A stretch of 64,000 bases of DNA from assembly GCA_027924025.1 (NCBI GenBank), contig AP026970.1, positions 1,200,501-1,264,500 on the forward strand, read 5' to 3'. Of this stretch, positions 1 through 9,825 are shown one piece after another; positions within the stretch are counted from its first letter, which is position 1, and each line of letters begins with the position of its first letter. The position numbers were made by a program, and so were the translations under genes. Under the pieces are notes generated by a model. That model saw only the letters and a program-made list of their open reading frames with translations, was not told the origin of the DNA and made no database searches. Origin of the DNA: Comamonadaceae bacterium OS-4 (lineage in GTDB: Bacteria; Pseudomonadota; Gammaproteobacteria; Burkholderiales; Burkholderiaceae_C).

Positions 1-573
1 GCCAGCAGCTTCAACAGCCTTGCTGAACTCTTGTGCAACGCCTTGGCCGTAAGCAGTACGGTCGTCGATCACGGCGATGGACTTGCCCTTCAGTTCTTTC
101 ACAGCGTAACGGCCCAGTGTGCCGCCCAGTTGTGCGTCGTCAGCCACCAAACGGAAAGCTGTCTTGAAGCCTTGGCGTGTGTACTTGGGGTTGGTAGCGG
201 AAGGAGAAACTTGGGGGATGCCAGCGTCAGAGTAGATGCTGGAAGCAGGGATGGTGGTGCCGGAGTTCAGGTGACCGACCACGCCGGAAACCTTGGCATC
301 AGCCAGCTTCTGGGCAACAGCAGTACCTTGCTTGGGGTCAGCTGCGTCGTCTTCAGTCATCAAACGCAGAGTAACTTTTTTACCGCCGATGGTCACGCCA
401 GCTGCGTTGAGTTCTTCAACGGCCAATTTGGCGCCGTTTTCGTTGTCCTTACCCAAGTGGGCGATCGCGCCGCTTGTAGGGCCAACGTGAGCGATAGTGA
501 CAACCGCGTTTTGTGCGAAAGCCATTCCGGTGGTCAAGGCGATGGCTGCGGCTGCAACAATTTTCAACTTCAT
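1..573 (-). CDS. Branched-chain amino acid-type ABC transporter substrate-binding protein (3' end outside window)
   Basis: Only the N-terminal ~190 residues are in the window; the gene runs off position 1. The protein begins with a typical Sec signal peptide (MKLKIVAAAAIALTTGMAFA, then QNAVV) and continues as a periplasmic type I binding-protein fold of the LivJ/Peripla_BP_6 family. GHLNSGTTIPAS, AFRLVADDAQ and VIDDRTAYGQG are visible family stretches. The family captures leucine/isoleucine/valine or related amino acids, or short amides, for a Liv-type ABC importer. The ATG at 573 has GGAG 5-8 bases upstream of it. The transporter subunits are not in the window, so the ligand cannot be named. 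It resembles the separate binding protein at 1466-2626. Confidence 0.9.
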   Translation of the reverse strand, partial: MKLKIVAAAAIALTTGMAFAQNAVVTIAHVGPTSGAIAHLGKDNENGAKLAVEELNAAGVTIGGKKVTLRLMTEDDAADPKQGTAVAQKLADAKVSGVVGHLNSGTTIPASSIYSDAGIPQVSPSATNPKYTRQGFKTAFRLVADDAQLGGTLGRYAVKELKGKSIAVIDDRTAYGQGVAQEFSKAVEAAG

Positions 574-842
574 AAAAACTCCAAATTAAAAAAGTGTGAA
601 TAAATTTCTCACCGGGGCGAACATTAGCGCAAGTCTTGAAAGGTGAGCATCAGGCTTGTACTGATATGGTACTAGTATTTAAATCTCTAATGGAGCATGA
701 ATTGATTTGCTCCCAAAACAGGGCTTCTCCCTCTGAAGCGAGGTTGGCTTTGGTGCCTCGGATGAACGAATGCACGGTTTTGGTGCGGATTGCATCTCAG
801 AGAAAACCCCGGAGCGGAACCGGTTTTGGCCTTGGGGCCTGA
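574..842. other. Intergenic stretch without a supported gene
   Basis: This ~270-base gap separates the binding-protein gene from the P-loop gene. It must hold the promoter of the former, reading leftward, but I see no convincing -35/-10 pair. A 68-codon plus-strand ORF at 636-842 has no ribosome binding site and no recognisable protein character. Confidence 0.5.
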
Positions 843-1433
843 TTAGTCGATCAGGGTGCGGGCAAAGGTGTTGATGGCGTCCACATCGGCCGGCAGTGCG
901 GTGAAGTGAATGCCTTCGGTCAGCAGCGTGGTGCGCAGCCCGCGGTCTACCTCGCGGGCCTGGTCTTCATCCTGGAAGCGGCCGGTGTGCACGTATTTCT
1001 TGTCGCCGCGCTCCACCAGGATGTTGATGTTGTTGTGCTGGTGGTACCACTCCAGAATTTGTGCGCGGGTCTTGCCCACGTCGCAGATGTTCTCGGGGTA
1101 ATGCTCGTTGTAGTACAGCACTTGGGGGAGCGAGCACTCGGTGATCAGGAACTGCACCTGCCCGTCGAGCAGGTTGAGCATTTCGAACTGGCGCTGGGCA
1201 ATGAAGTACTGGTTTTTCAGCACCTCAAAGTTTTGTTGCCAGACCAGTGACTTGGCGTAGTCGGGAATGGTCTCCACCGTTTTGTGGTGGAGGTTCAGAA
1301 ACAGAATGATGGCTGCGGAGAACAGCGACTTGTCGCTACCCGGCCCCCCAATGATGTTGATGACCTTGGTGGGGTACATGCGCATCTTGCTCTCGGGCAA
1401 GGTGTTGGGTACGGTGGTGTAGCGCAAAGTCAT
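843..1433 (-). CDS. P-loop NTPase of phage-like AAA_28 type, with altered Walker A
   Basis: This 196-residue protein has a Walker A-like loop at residues 29-36, reading GGPGSDKS. The family pattern is GGPGSGKS, so the glycine before the catalytic lysine is replaced by aspartate. Downstream, IPDYAKSLVWQQNF, a QYFIAQRQFEMLNLL helix and a FLITECSLPQVLYY Walker-B-like strand match the layout of small AAA_28 kinases/NTPases that I know mainly from phages. Substrate and role are unknown. It lies 32 bases downstream of the binding-protein gene on the same strand, so the two may be cotranscribed. The fold call is fairly safe; whether it still hydrolyses nucleotide is uncertain. Confidence 0.65.
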   Translation of the reverse strand: MTLRYTTVPNTLPESKMRMYPTKVINIIGGPGSDKSLFSAAIILFLNLHHKTVETIPDYAKSLVWQQNFEVLKNQYFIAQRQFEMLNLLDGQVQFLITECSLPQVLYYNEHYPENICDVGKTRAQILEWYHQHNNINILVERGDKKYVHTGRFQDEDQAREVDRGLRTTLLTEGIHFTALPADVDAINTFARTLID

Positions 1434-1465
1434 GGTGTTCTCCTCAGTGTTCTTTGCGGTGGGGC

Positions 1466-2626
1466 TTACCAGCTGTCAGAGCGCATCTGGGATTCCCAGA
1501 GCCCGCCTTTGCCACTGTAAACCCCAATCACGCCGTAGCGTTGCTCGCCTTTGTCATCCCATTTCATGGAGCCGGTTACTGGGGCATAGCCATCGAGCTT
1601 TTTGAGCATGGCAGTAATGTCAGCAGCCTTGCTCGACTCGGCACGCCGGATCGCTGCGGCCAGCACATGCATCGCGTCGTAGGTGTAGTGACCGGCGTAG
1701 GCGGGGTCTTTTTTGAACTTGGCGCGGTACTTGTCGAGGAAGGCGGCCCCTGCGGTGAATTCGCGGGCTTCCAGGATGGGCGAGGTCACAAACAAGCCCT
1801 TCATGCCGCCGCCGCCCTTGAGCATGTCTGGCGTTTTGGCGGTGTCTGCACCGAGGATGGTGATGCCGGTGTAGTCGAGTTTTTTGAGGGCTTCGATCAG
1901 GGCGACGACCTGGAAGTCGCTCACGGTGGTGACCAGCACCTGTATGTTTTCTGCCTTGAGCTTGGCGGCGAAGGCGTCGAAATCGACCGTCTTGTCGTCA
2001 AAGCTTTGTTTGAGCACGATTTCTTTTTTGGCGAGTTTGAGCTGGACTTCAGCTCCCTCGGCCAGCTCTTTGCCGTAGGTGGTGCTGTCGTCTTGCAAGG
2101 CATAGCGGGTGCCGGTGAATTGCGATGCCGAATAGCTGCCGATGGCCTTGGCCTGCAGGGTGTCGTTGGCGACCAGGCGGAAGGTGGTGCTCAGGCCGAG
2201 CTGGGTGAATTTGGGGTTGGTGGAAATGGCCAACTGGGCGATGTTGCGGCCCGCATAAATGGGCGCTGCGGCAATACTCACGCCCGAGTTCAGGTGGCCG
2301 ATGACGGCTACCACACCGGCGTCTACTAGTTGCTGAGCGACGGCCTTGCCGGTCTCAGCGTTCGCCTTGTCGTCGAGCGCCACGATTTCAAAGGTCACGG
2401 TCTTGCCCTTGACCTTGTAGCCTTCCTTGTTGATTTCTTCGGCCGCGAGGTTCACACCGTTGAGCAAGTCCTGGCCGAGTGCCGCGAGGTTGCCGCTCAA
2501 AGGCTGGGCGACGCCGATTTTGATGACCGCGGGCGTGGAGTCGCAGCCCGCCAACAGCCCGGATGAGGCTACAGCGGACGCGGAAAGCAGACGCAGTGTG
2601 CTGCGACGCGAGATTTTCAATGGCAT
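1466..2626 (-). CDS. Branched-chain amino acid-type ABC transporter substrate-binding lipoprotein
   Basis: A 386-residue extracytoplasmic binding protein of the Peripla_BP_6/LivJ family. The N-terminus MPLKISRRSTLRLLSASAVA leads to the lipobox LLAGC, with Cys28 the probable lipidated residue. GVAQPLSGNLAALGQDL, VAVIGHLNSGVSIAAAPI and TFRLVANDTLQAK are typical of the family. I chose the ATG at 2626 because AGGA lies about nine bases upstream; an upstream ATG at 2656 would place that Shine-Dalgarno inside the coding region and push the lipobox inward. No permease or ATPase genes are adjacent, so it probably serves a transporter encoded elsewhere. The ligand is not predictable. Confidence 0.88.
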   Translation of the reverse strand: MPLKISRRSTLRLLSASAVASSGLLAGCDSTPAVIKIGVAQPLSGNLAALGQDLLNGVNLAAEEINKEGYKVKGKTVTFEIVALDDKANAETGKAVAQQLVDAGVVAVIGHLNSGVSIAAAPIYAGRNIAQLAISTNPKFTQLGLSTTFRLVANDTLQAKAIGSYSASQFTGTRYALQDDSTTYGKELAEGAEVQLKLAKKEIVLKQSFDDKTVDFDAFAAKLKAENIQVLVTTVSDFQVVALIEALKKLDYTGITILGADTAKTPDMLKGGGGMKGLFVTSPILEAREFTAGAAFLDKYRAKFKKDPAYAGHYTYDAMHVLAAAIRRAESSKAADITAMLKKLDGYAPVTGSMKWDDKGEQRYGVIGVYSGKGGLWESQMRSDSW

Positions 2627-2724
2627 GGAAGAGGTCCTAGGAAATCGATGGGGCATTGTAGGGAGCTATACCCTGCAACACCCGTGCCACCGAGCGCTCG
2701 TTTACCCCAAGTAGAGGCCGCCCA

Positions 2725-3588
2725 CTACATGGCTTTGAAGCGGTGGGCGTAAAGGCGGCTGACCGGCAGTTTGTCAGGGCGCTGGCGCAAGGTGAGCGAG
2801 AGTTTGCCCGCGTCGTCACGGTGCACGACGGCAATCGCGCTGGCCCGCACCACAGTGCCGCGGTGGATCTGCCAGAACTCGTCCGGGTCGAGCTGGGTGA
2901 GCAGGTCTTTGAGGGGGGTGCGCAGCAGGTATTCGCGGTCGGCAGTCAGGACCCGCAGGTACTTGTCGGCCGCCTCGAACACCAGCACCTCGCGCACCGC
3001 GACCATGTGAATCTGCTGCCCCACGCTGGCTTGCAGCACCTGCAGGCGGGGCTGGGCTGGCGTCGCACTCAGGCCGCTACCGGTGACCCGGGCGCTGTGC
3101 TCGAGCAGGCCGCGCAGTTGGTGCAGCGTGGCTTCCAGGGTGGCATCAGTCACTGGGTTTGCTATTGTTTCAGGAGCAGCATGCGCAGGTTCTGTGAGGG
3201 CCTGCTGCAGTTTTGACACGGTTTTTTGCAAGCGCGCGGCTTGCACCGGCTTGAGCAGGTAGTCCATAGCCTGGGCTTCAAAGGCTTGCACCGCGTATTG
3301 GTCGTAGGCGGTCACAAACACCAGCGCAGGGAAGGGCTGGTGCGGCGCGTGGGCCGGGGGCCAGAGCTCGGCCAGCTCGAGGGCGGCGTCCAGCCCGCTC
3401 AGGCCGGGCATGCGGATGTCAAAAAACAGCACCTGGGGCGCCAGCTCCAGCGCAGCCTGCACCGCGGATGCGCCATCGCCCACGGTGCGCAGCACCTGCA
3501 GCGCGGGCCAGGCGCGGGCCAGCTCGGCCTGCAAGGCCATGGCCAGCAGGGGCTCGTCTTCAGCGATCAGCGCGGTCACAACGGTCAT
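2725..3588 (-). CDS. LytTR-family response regulator
   Basis: A 287-residue regulator. The receiver domain occupies residues ~5-125, with acidic pocket E10/D11/E12, phosphoacceptor D57 (FFDIRMPGLSG), and the KP motif in YLLKPVQAARL. The C-terminal LytTR DNA-binding domain (~185-287) includes REVLVFEAADKYLRVLT and EFWQIHRGTVV. It lies six bases downstream of its cognate LytS-like kinase. The linker between the domains contains a copy of the dispersed ~50 bp repeat (3159-3209) that stays in frame. Family knowledge suggests AlgR/LytR/YehT-like control of a few genes; the targets are unknown. Confidence 0.92.
   Translation of the reverse strand: MTVVTALIAEDEPLLAMALQAELARAWPALQVLRTVGDGASAVQAALELAPQVLFFDIRMPGLSGLDAALELAELWPPAHAPHQPFPALVFVTAYDQYAVQAFEAQAMDYLLKPVQAARLQKTVSKLQQALTEPAHAAPETIANPVTDATLEATLHQLRGLLEHSARVTGSGLSATPAQPRLQVLQASVGQQIHMVAVREVLVFEAADKYLRVLTADREYLLRTPLKDLLTQLDPDEFWQIHRGTVVRASAIAVVHRDDAGKLSLTLRQRPDKLPVSRLYAHRFKAM
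3159..3209 (+). repeat. Dispersed ~50 bp repeat, copy 1, inside the LytTR regulator linker
   Basis: It begins TTGCTATTGTTTCAGGAGC and ends near a GTGAGGGCC block, matching the consensus TTGCTATYAAAA...AGCTGCTCGCGCA...AGCGCYAGAGGC shared by eleven sites here. It is one of the more diverged copies. It encodes part of the linker (PETIANPVTD) without breaking the frame. Confidence 0.6.
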
Positions 3589-3594
3589 GGGGGC

Positions 3595-4653
3595 TCAGGT
3601 TTTGAGGGGAAAAGTGACACTGGCGCTTATTCCGCCTTCGGGTGCTGCTACCAAAAGCATAGCGCCCTCGCTGCCGAAGGTGGTGGCCAGCCGCTCGCGA
3701 ACCTGTTGCAAGCCAAAGCCGTGGCCGGGTGCGGGCGTGGCCTGGCCTTGCAGGCAGGCCGGGTCTGCGCCCAAGCCGCTGTCTTGCACCTGCAAAGTCA
3801 AGCGCCCGTGGTCTGCGCTGGCGGCGATGCGGATGCGGCCCCCCTCCACCTTGGGCTCCAGGCCATGCTGGATGCTGTTTTCCACCAAGGGTTGCAGCAG
3901 CAGGGGCGGCACCGGCTGGTCGCGCAGGGCATCGGGCAGGTCCAGGGTGAACTGCAGCCGCGGCCCCATGCGGATGGCCATGAGCTCCAGGTAGTCGTGC
4001 AGGCGGGCAAACTCATCGGCCAGGGTATGGCGGGTGCCGCCTGCCGGCGCGCGCGAGGCCGAGAGGGTGGCCCGCAGGTAGGCAATCATGTGATCCAGCA
4101 TGGTTTGGGCCCGGGCCGGGTCGAGGCTGATCAGGGCCCGCAGGTTGGCCAGGGTGTTGAACAGCATGTGCGGCTCCAGCTGCGATTCGAGCAGCTTGAG
4201 CTGGGCCTCGCTGGCTTGGCGGCGCGCAATCTCGAGGTTTTGCCGCTCGGCGGCGAGTTGCTCCCGGCTCACAAATACCCAGCAAATCGTGCCGCCGGCC
4301 ACCAGGCTCACAAACAACATGCCCCAGGCCATGCGGGGGGTCTGTTTCCAGTATTGAAACGAGGTGGTGCCCAGGATCAGGTCGGTCAGCAGATGGCCGC
4401 TCACATAGCCCAGCACCACCGAGACCGGCACGATAAAGATCAGCCGGGACACATGCTTTTGCCAGTTGTCCACCAGGAAGAAGTTGGCCCCCTCGATGTA
4501 GCACCAGATGCAAATACCGATGCAATTTGAATACAGCAGGTTGAGGCCGAAGGAGTGGTTGTCAAACAGCGTGATGCCCAGCGCGATGACAGTGTTGAGG
4601 ACCAGCACCTTGAGGCCACGCAGGGCTAACGCAGTAGGGGGCAGAGGACGCAT
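3595..4653 (-). CDS. LytS/AlgZ-type membrane sensor histidine kinase
   Basis: A 352-residue kinase. The N-terminal ~130 residues hold about four hydrophobic segments (VLVLNTVIALGITLF, LIFIVPVSVVLGYVSG, MLFVSLVAGGTICWVF). A His_kinase (PF06580-type) domain follows with the phosphoacceptor in QLEPHMLFNTLANL (His162). An HATPase region has N-box LVENSIQHGL and G-box GHGFGLQQVRERL. This class pairs with LytTR regulators, and one lies directly downstream. The 2TM protein upstream on the same strand probably belongs to the same unit. The stimulus is unknown; the short multi-pass input suggests membrane or envelope sensing. Confidence 0.92.
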   Translation of the reverse strand: MRPLPPTALALRGLKVLVLNTVIALGITLFDNHSFGLNLLYSNCIGICIWCYIEGANFFLVDNWQKHVSRLIFIVPVSVVLGYVSGHLLTDLILGTTSFQYWKQTPRMAWGMLFVSLVAGGTICWVFVSREQLAAERQNLEIARRQASEAQLKLLESQLEPHMLFNTLANLRALISLDPARAQTMLDHMIAYLRATLSASRAPAGGTRHTLADEFARLHDYLELMAIRMGPRLQFTLDLPDALRDQPVPPLLLQPLVENSIQHGLEPKVEGGRIRIAASADHGRLTLQVQDSGLGADPACLQGQATPAPGHGFGLQQVRERLATTFGSEGAMLLVAAPEGGISASVTFPLKT

Positions 4654-4686
4654 AGGACTCTGAGTATGCCGCCAAGTGTGGCGCGC

Positions 4687-4983
4687 TTACCAGGGGTCGC
4701 GCTGGGCTTGCAGGGCTTGGCGCTCACGCTCCAGCAGCGAGTGAAACAGGCCGACCCGTTGCAGGCGGATGAACACCACCGCACCGTGTACCGCCAGGCC
4801 CAGTGCCCAGCCCGCAGCAGGGAACACGGCCCAGTGCAGGCCTTGCAAGGCTGCCAGCAGCATCAGCCCGGCGTTGGCCAAAACAAACACCAGGGCGTGG
4901 ATGTACCACCCCATTTTGGCGCCGGCCCGTTTGCGGGCCAGGCGCTCCAGGTCGGCGGATGAGAGAGCGGTGAATGCGTTCAT
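4687..4983 (-). CDS. 2TM domain protein next to the LytS/LytTR pair
   Basis: A 98-residue protein with two hydrophobic helices (IHALVFVLANAGLMLLAAL and VFPAAGWALGLAVHGAVVF) and a basic-acidic C-terminal helix ending SLLERERQALQAQRDPW. This matches the small 2TM domain family often fused to, or beside, LytS-type kinases. The ATG at 4983 precedes MNAFTALSSADLERLARKR, the usual amphipathic start. A longer reading upstream exists but has no family resemblance. It lies about 30 bases upstream of the kinase gene and may be a membrane partner of it. Confidence 0.75.
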   Translation of the reverse strand: MNAFTALSSADLERLARKRAGAKMGWYIHALVFVLANAGLMLLAALQGLHWAVFPAAGWALGLAVHGAVVFIRLQRVGLFHSLLERERQALQAQRDPW

Positions 4984-5008
4984 GGCGGTGGACTCCAAGC
5001 GGGTTGAA

Positions 5009-5422
5009 TTACAAAAGGCCGAACCATTGGCCCCAGACCAGCTGGCCGAGGTAGCGCCCGGGCAGCAAGGTGAAGGCGCCCGCACCCAGACAGGCGCTGA
5101 CATAAAGGCCCTGCATGATCTTGCGGTGGCGTGCAATATCGTGGAGAGCCAGTGCGCGTAACGCACCGAACAGGCCGGCCAGCGTGACCGGCACAAATAA
5201 GTGGATCCAGGTGTAGCCGGCCCAGTTGGGCAGCTGGTAGTCGCGGATCAACAGGGCGCTGATGGCGGTGGCCAGCATCATCGTGACCCAGGCGTAGCCG
5301 GCCGCGCGGTGCAAGCGGGTGCGCTGTGTGCAGCCGCGCCGGGCCCAGATGGCCAGCGGCCCGAGCACCAGTGCGGCGAGTGCAGCGGTCAAATGAACAG
5401 CAATGACGGGCGTGAGTGGCAT
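5009..5422 (-). CDS. DUF2306-like small membrane protein
   Basis: A 137-residue protein with four predicted membrane helices (VHLTAALAALVLGPLAIWA, YAWVTMMLATAISALLI, LFVPVTLAGLFGALRAL, LYVSACLGAGAFTLLPG) and conserved histidine/arginine patterns (RLHRAAGYAWV, RHRKIMQGLY). The layout fits the DUF2306 family of uncharacterised bacterial membrane proteins. I used the ATG at 5422 (MPLTPVIAVHL); the longer upstream reading has no family support. It ends 25 bases before the 2TM gene and may share a transcript with the two-component genes. Confidence 0.7.
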   Translation of the reverse strand: MPLTPVIAVHLTAALAALVLGPLAIWARRGCTQRTRLHRAAGYAWVTMMLATAISALLIRDYQLPNWAGYTWIHLFVPVTLAGLFGALRALALHDIARHRKIMQGLYVSACLGAGAFTLLPGRYLGQLVWGQWFGLL

Positions 5423-5643
5423 GGCGGCGGGGTTGTGGGCTGGCGATGGCGTGACTGTGGCGCGTGCGGCATCACTTGCCCACCGGATTGCGACGGAATG
5501 CACCCCCGGTGGTGCCAGATGCAGCGGCATGGCGTGAGTGGCAAATGGAAAGTGGCCAGTTGCAAAGGGGGGCGGCCCGGGGCGGCCAAGGGCCTTTGGG
5601 TGGCTGACATGGGTTTGCCATGGCGGCTTTCTAAAATCAGGGC

Positions 5644-6921
5644 ATGAATACAAAACGCATAGGCGCCGCCGTGGCGCTGGTGGCTGCCTTGGGAGCGGGC
5701 GGCTGGTGGTGGATGCAGCAACAAAATGGCGGCAAAGTCGAGTACCGCACGGCGACGGTGAGTCGCGGCAATCTGCAGGCTACCGTGGCGGCCAGTGGCG
5801 CCGTCAGCCCCGTGGCGCAGGTGAGCGTAGGCACCCAGGTGAGCGGCCAGATCCGCGATGTGCTGGTGGACTTCAACAGCGAGGTCAAAGCCGGCCAGCT
5901 GATCGCCCAGATCGACCCCGAGACCTTTGAATACCGGGTGCGCAGCGCCCAGGCGGATGTGGATGCCGCCCGCGCTGCGGTGCTGACCGCCCAGGCCAAC
6001 GCGCTGGCCGCACTAACCCAGGTGTCGCGCGCGCAGGTGGACCTGGACGAGGCCCGCCGCGACTCCGACCGTAAAAAGAGCCTGGCCGACCAGCAGTTCA
6101 TCGCCGCCAGCGAGGCGGACAAAGCCCGCGCTTTGGTGAACACCAGCCTGGAGGCCATGAAGAGCGTGCAGGCCCAAGTGGGCGTGGCCCAAGCCCAGGT
6201 CAAAACCGCGCAGGCCAATGTGGCCCAGCGCGAGGCAGCCTTGGCGCAGGCGCGTATCGATTTGGCCCGCACCCGCATTACCTCGCCCGTCAACGGCATC
6301 GTGATCAAGCGGACCATTGAGCGCGGTCAGACGGTGGCCAGCAGCCTGCAGGCGCCCGAGCTGTTTGTGATTGCCCAGAACCTCTCGGACATGCAGGTCG
6401 AAGCCGCGATTGACGAGAGCGATGTGGGCCGCCTCAAAACCGGCCAGAAAGCCAGCTTCACGGTCGATGCCTTTCCCGGCCAGACCTTTGAGGGCAGCAT
6501 CCGCCAAGTGCGCAAGGCCGCCACCAATGTGGCCAACGTGGTGACCTATGTGGCCATCGTCGGTTTCAAAAATGAAGGCGGCAAACTGCTGCCAGGCATG
6601 ACGGCCAATGTGCGCATCATCACCGACCAGCGCGACAAAGCGCTCAAGGTGCCCAACGCCGCACTGCGCATGCGTATCGAAGGCGTGGACGCCCCGGCGG
6701 GCGGGCGCGGGCAGGGCCGGGGCCGGGTGTACACACTCGCCGCCGACGGCAAGCCGCAGGCGGTGGCGGTGCGCATCGGGGTGAGCGACGGCAGTGCCAC
6801 TGAGGTGCTCGAGGGCGGCGAGGGATCTGCTGGCTTGGCGGAGGGCGCTGAGGTGATCACGGGTCTCAAAAACACATCCTCTGCCAAAGCCGGTGGCAGC
6901 GGCCCCCGGTCGCCGTTTTGA
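5644..6921 (+). CDS. macA: MacA-type periplasmic adaptor of a tripartite ABC efflux pump
   Basis: A 425-residue membrane fusion protein with an N-terminal membrane anchor (MNTKRIGAAVALVAALGAGG). The first lipoyl half is VGTQVSGQIRDVLVDFNSEVKAGQLIAQID. A long coiled-coil hairpin rich in Ala/Gln (~85-210) follows, then the second lipoyl half (ITSPVNGIVIKRTIERGQTV) and a beta-barrel region. It links the inner-membrane MacB transporter to a TolC-like outer-membrane channel. macB genes follow at once, forming a three-gene operon. Exported substrates of this family include macrolides, peptides and siderophores; which applies here cannot be read from sequence. The C-terminus is Gly/Ser-rich. Confidence 0.9.
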   Translation: MNTKRIGAAVALVAALGAGGWWWMQQQNGGKVEYRTATVSRGNLQATVAASGAVSPVAQVSVGTQVSGQIRDVLVDFNSEVKAGQLIAQIDPETFEYRVRSAQADVDAARAAVLTAQANALAALTQVSRAQVDLDEARRDSDRKKSLADQQFIAASEADKARALVNTSLEAMKSVQAQVGVAQAQVKTAQANVAQREAALAQARIDLARTRITSPVNGIVIKRTIERGQTVASSLQAPELFVIAQNLSDMQVEAAIDESDVGRLKTGQKASFTVDAFPGQTFEGSIRQVRKAATNVANVVTYVAIVGFKNEGGKLLPGMTANVRIITDQRDKALKVPNAALRMRIEGVDAPAGGRGQGRGRVYTLAADGKPQAVAVRIGVSDGSATEVLEGGEGSAGLAEGAEVITGLKNTSSAKAGGSGPRSPF

Positions 6922-6931
6922 GGGCAGCCCG

Positions 6932-7620
6932 ATGCTGATATCGGCACGCGAACTGACCAAGACCTACGCCATGGGCGACCAGACGGTGCACGCCCTGCGC
7001 GGCGTGTCGCTAGACATTGCCGAGGGCGAGATGGTGGCCATCATGGGCACTTCGGGGTCCGGCAAATCGACCTTGATGAATATTCTGGGCTGCCTGGACC
7101 AGCCCGGCAGCGGCAGCTACCTGTTGGCCGGCGAGGCAGTGCAAGACATGAGGCCCGACGCGCTGGCCTCGATCCGTAACCGGCGTATCGGCTTTGTATT
7201 TCAGCAGTTCAACCTGCTGGCCCGCACCAGTGCGCTGGAAAACGTGGAGCTGCCCATGGTGTACGCCGGTGTCAAAGCACCGGAGCGCCATGCCCGCGCC
7301 CTGGAGGCTTTGCAGCGCGTGGGCTTGGGCGAGCGGGCCCACCACTCGCCGGCCGAGTTGTCGGGCGGGCAGCAGCAGCGGGTGGCCATCGCGCGCGCGC
7401 TCGTGAACCGACCGCAACTCATCTTGGCCGACGAGCCCACCGGCGCGCTGGACTCAGAAACGAGCGAAGACATCATGCGCCTGCTGACCGACCTCAACCG
7501 CCAAGGCATGACCGTGGTGCTGGTGACCCACGAACCCGACATCGCCGCCTGGGCCCGCCGAAAGCTAGTCTTCAAAGACGGCCGTATGGTGGAAGACACC
7601 CTGCAGGCGGGGGTGAGTGT

Positions 7621-7624
<4 letters not shown>
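6932..7624 (+). CDS. MacB-type ABC transporter ATP-binding subunit
   Basis: A 230-residue ABC ATPase with Walker A GTSGSGKST, Q-loop FVFQQFNLL, signature LSGGQQQR, Walker B LILADEPTGALD and H-loop VTHEP. It groups with the LolD/MacB ATPases. I chose the ATG at 6932 because AGGG lies seven bases upstream, just after the macA stop; the alternative at 6893 would overlap macA and add a foreign-looking N-terminus. Its TGA overlaps the permease ATG. In E. coli MacB the ATPase and permease are one polypeptide, whereas here they are separate genes. Confidence 0.93.
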
Positions 7625-8856
<1,232 letters not shown>

Positions 8857-8907
8857 TTGCTATCAAAATGTGAGCTGCTTGCGCATATAAAATAAGCGCC
8901 AGTGGCC
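8857..8907 (+). repeat. Dispersed ~50 bp repeat, copy 2, between macB and uppP
   Basis: This is among the best copies: TTGCTATCAAAATGTGAGC, then TGCTTGCGCATAT, then AAGCGCCAGTGGCC. It starts right after the macB stop and ends just before the uppP ribosome binding site. Imperfect arms GCTAT/GAGC and GCGC/GCGC could fold two small hairpins. Confidence 0.75.
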
Positions 8908-8937
8908 GATTTGGCTTGTATTTCTGGGAGAGATTTT

Positions 8938-9771
8938 TTGGACATTACGTTGTTGATCAAGGCCGCCATCATGGGCGTGGTGGAAGGGCTGACCGAGTTT
9001 TTGCCGATTTCAAGCACCGGACACCTGATTCTTGCGGGCTCGCTCTTGGGCTTTGTGGATGCCAAAGCCAAGGTGTTTGATATTGCGATCCAGACCGGTG
9101 CCATCTTTGCCGTGATTCTGGTGTATTGGCAAAAGATCCGCGACACCATCGTCGCCCTGCCGGCAGAGCGCTCGGCCCAGCGTTTTGCGCTGAATGTCTT
9201 GATCGGTTTCTTCCCCGCTGTTATTTTGGGCCTGCTGTTCGGCAAGGCCATCAAGGCACATTTGTTCACCCCGGCCGTGGTGGCTAGCACCTTCATTGTG
9301 GGTGGCTTCATCATTCTGTGGGCGGAGCGCCGTCAAAGCGCAGGCGGCACCGCAGTGCGGGTGCATAACGTGGACGACATGAGCCCGCTGGACGCCCTGA
9401 AAGTGGGCCTGGTGCAGTGCCTGGCTATGGTGCCCGGCACCAGCCGCAGCGGCGCCACCATCATTGGCGGCATGTTGCTGGGCTTGTCGCGCAAGGCAGC
9501 CACCGATTTTTCGTTCTTCCTCGCGATTCCGACCCTGATTGGTGCGGGTGCCTACAGCCTCTACAAAGAGCGTGCCTTGTTGTCGGTGGCAGATGTGCCG
9601 ATGTTCAGCGTCGGCCTGGTGTTCTCGTTCATCAGCGCGTGGTTGTGCGTGCGCTGGTTGCTCAAGTTCATTTCCACCCACAGCTTTGTCGGCTTTGCGT
9701 ACTACCGGATTGTGTTCGGTATCGTGGTGCTGCTCACTTCCTGGAGCGGGCTGGTGGTCTGGGCCGACTGA
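8938..9771 (+). CDS. uppP: Undecaprenyl-diphosphatase (UppP/BacA)
   Basis: A 277-residue polytopic membrane enzyme that dephosphorylates undecaprenyl pyrophosphate to recycle the lipid carrier for peptidoglycan synthesis. Both signature regions are intact: [16 protein letters not shown] near the N-terminus and [13 protein letters not shown] in the second half. I place the start at the TTG at 8938 ([13 protein letters not shown]...) because GGGAGAG lies about six bases upstream and the family begins there; an in-frame ATG at 8902 falls inside the repeat and lacks a ribosome binding site. It is followed by an intrinsic terminator. Confidence 0.93.
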   Translation: MDITLLIKAAIMGVVEGLTEFLPISSTGHLILAGSLLGFVDAKAKVFDIAIQTGAIFAVILVYWQKIRDTIVALPAERSAQRFALNVLIGFFPAVILGLLFGKAIKAHLFTPAVVASTFIVGGFIILWAERRQSAGGTAVRVHNVDDMSPLDALKVGLVQCLAMVPGTSRSGATIIGGMLLGLSRKAATDFSFFLAIPTLIGAGAYSLYKERALLSVADVPMFSVGLVFSFISAWLCVRWLLKFISTHSFVGFAYYRIVFGIVVLLTSWSGLVVWAD

Positions 9772-9802
9772 CCGGTGGCGCGGCGCGCCCCAGTTTGCCA
9801 AA

Positions 9803-9825
9803 GGCCACTTTAGTGGCCCTTTTTT
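9803..9825 (+). terminator. Intrinsic terminator after uppP
   Basis: GGCCAC and GTGGCC form a perfect stem with a TTTA loop, followed by CTTTTTT. It overlaps the last bases of the convergent regulator gene ending at 9824. Confidence 0.85.

Noticed and set aside
636..842. 68-codon plus-strand ORF beside the first binding-protein gene
   Set aside because: No ribosome binding site and no protein-like pattern; it occupies the promoter region of the neighbouring gene.
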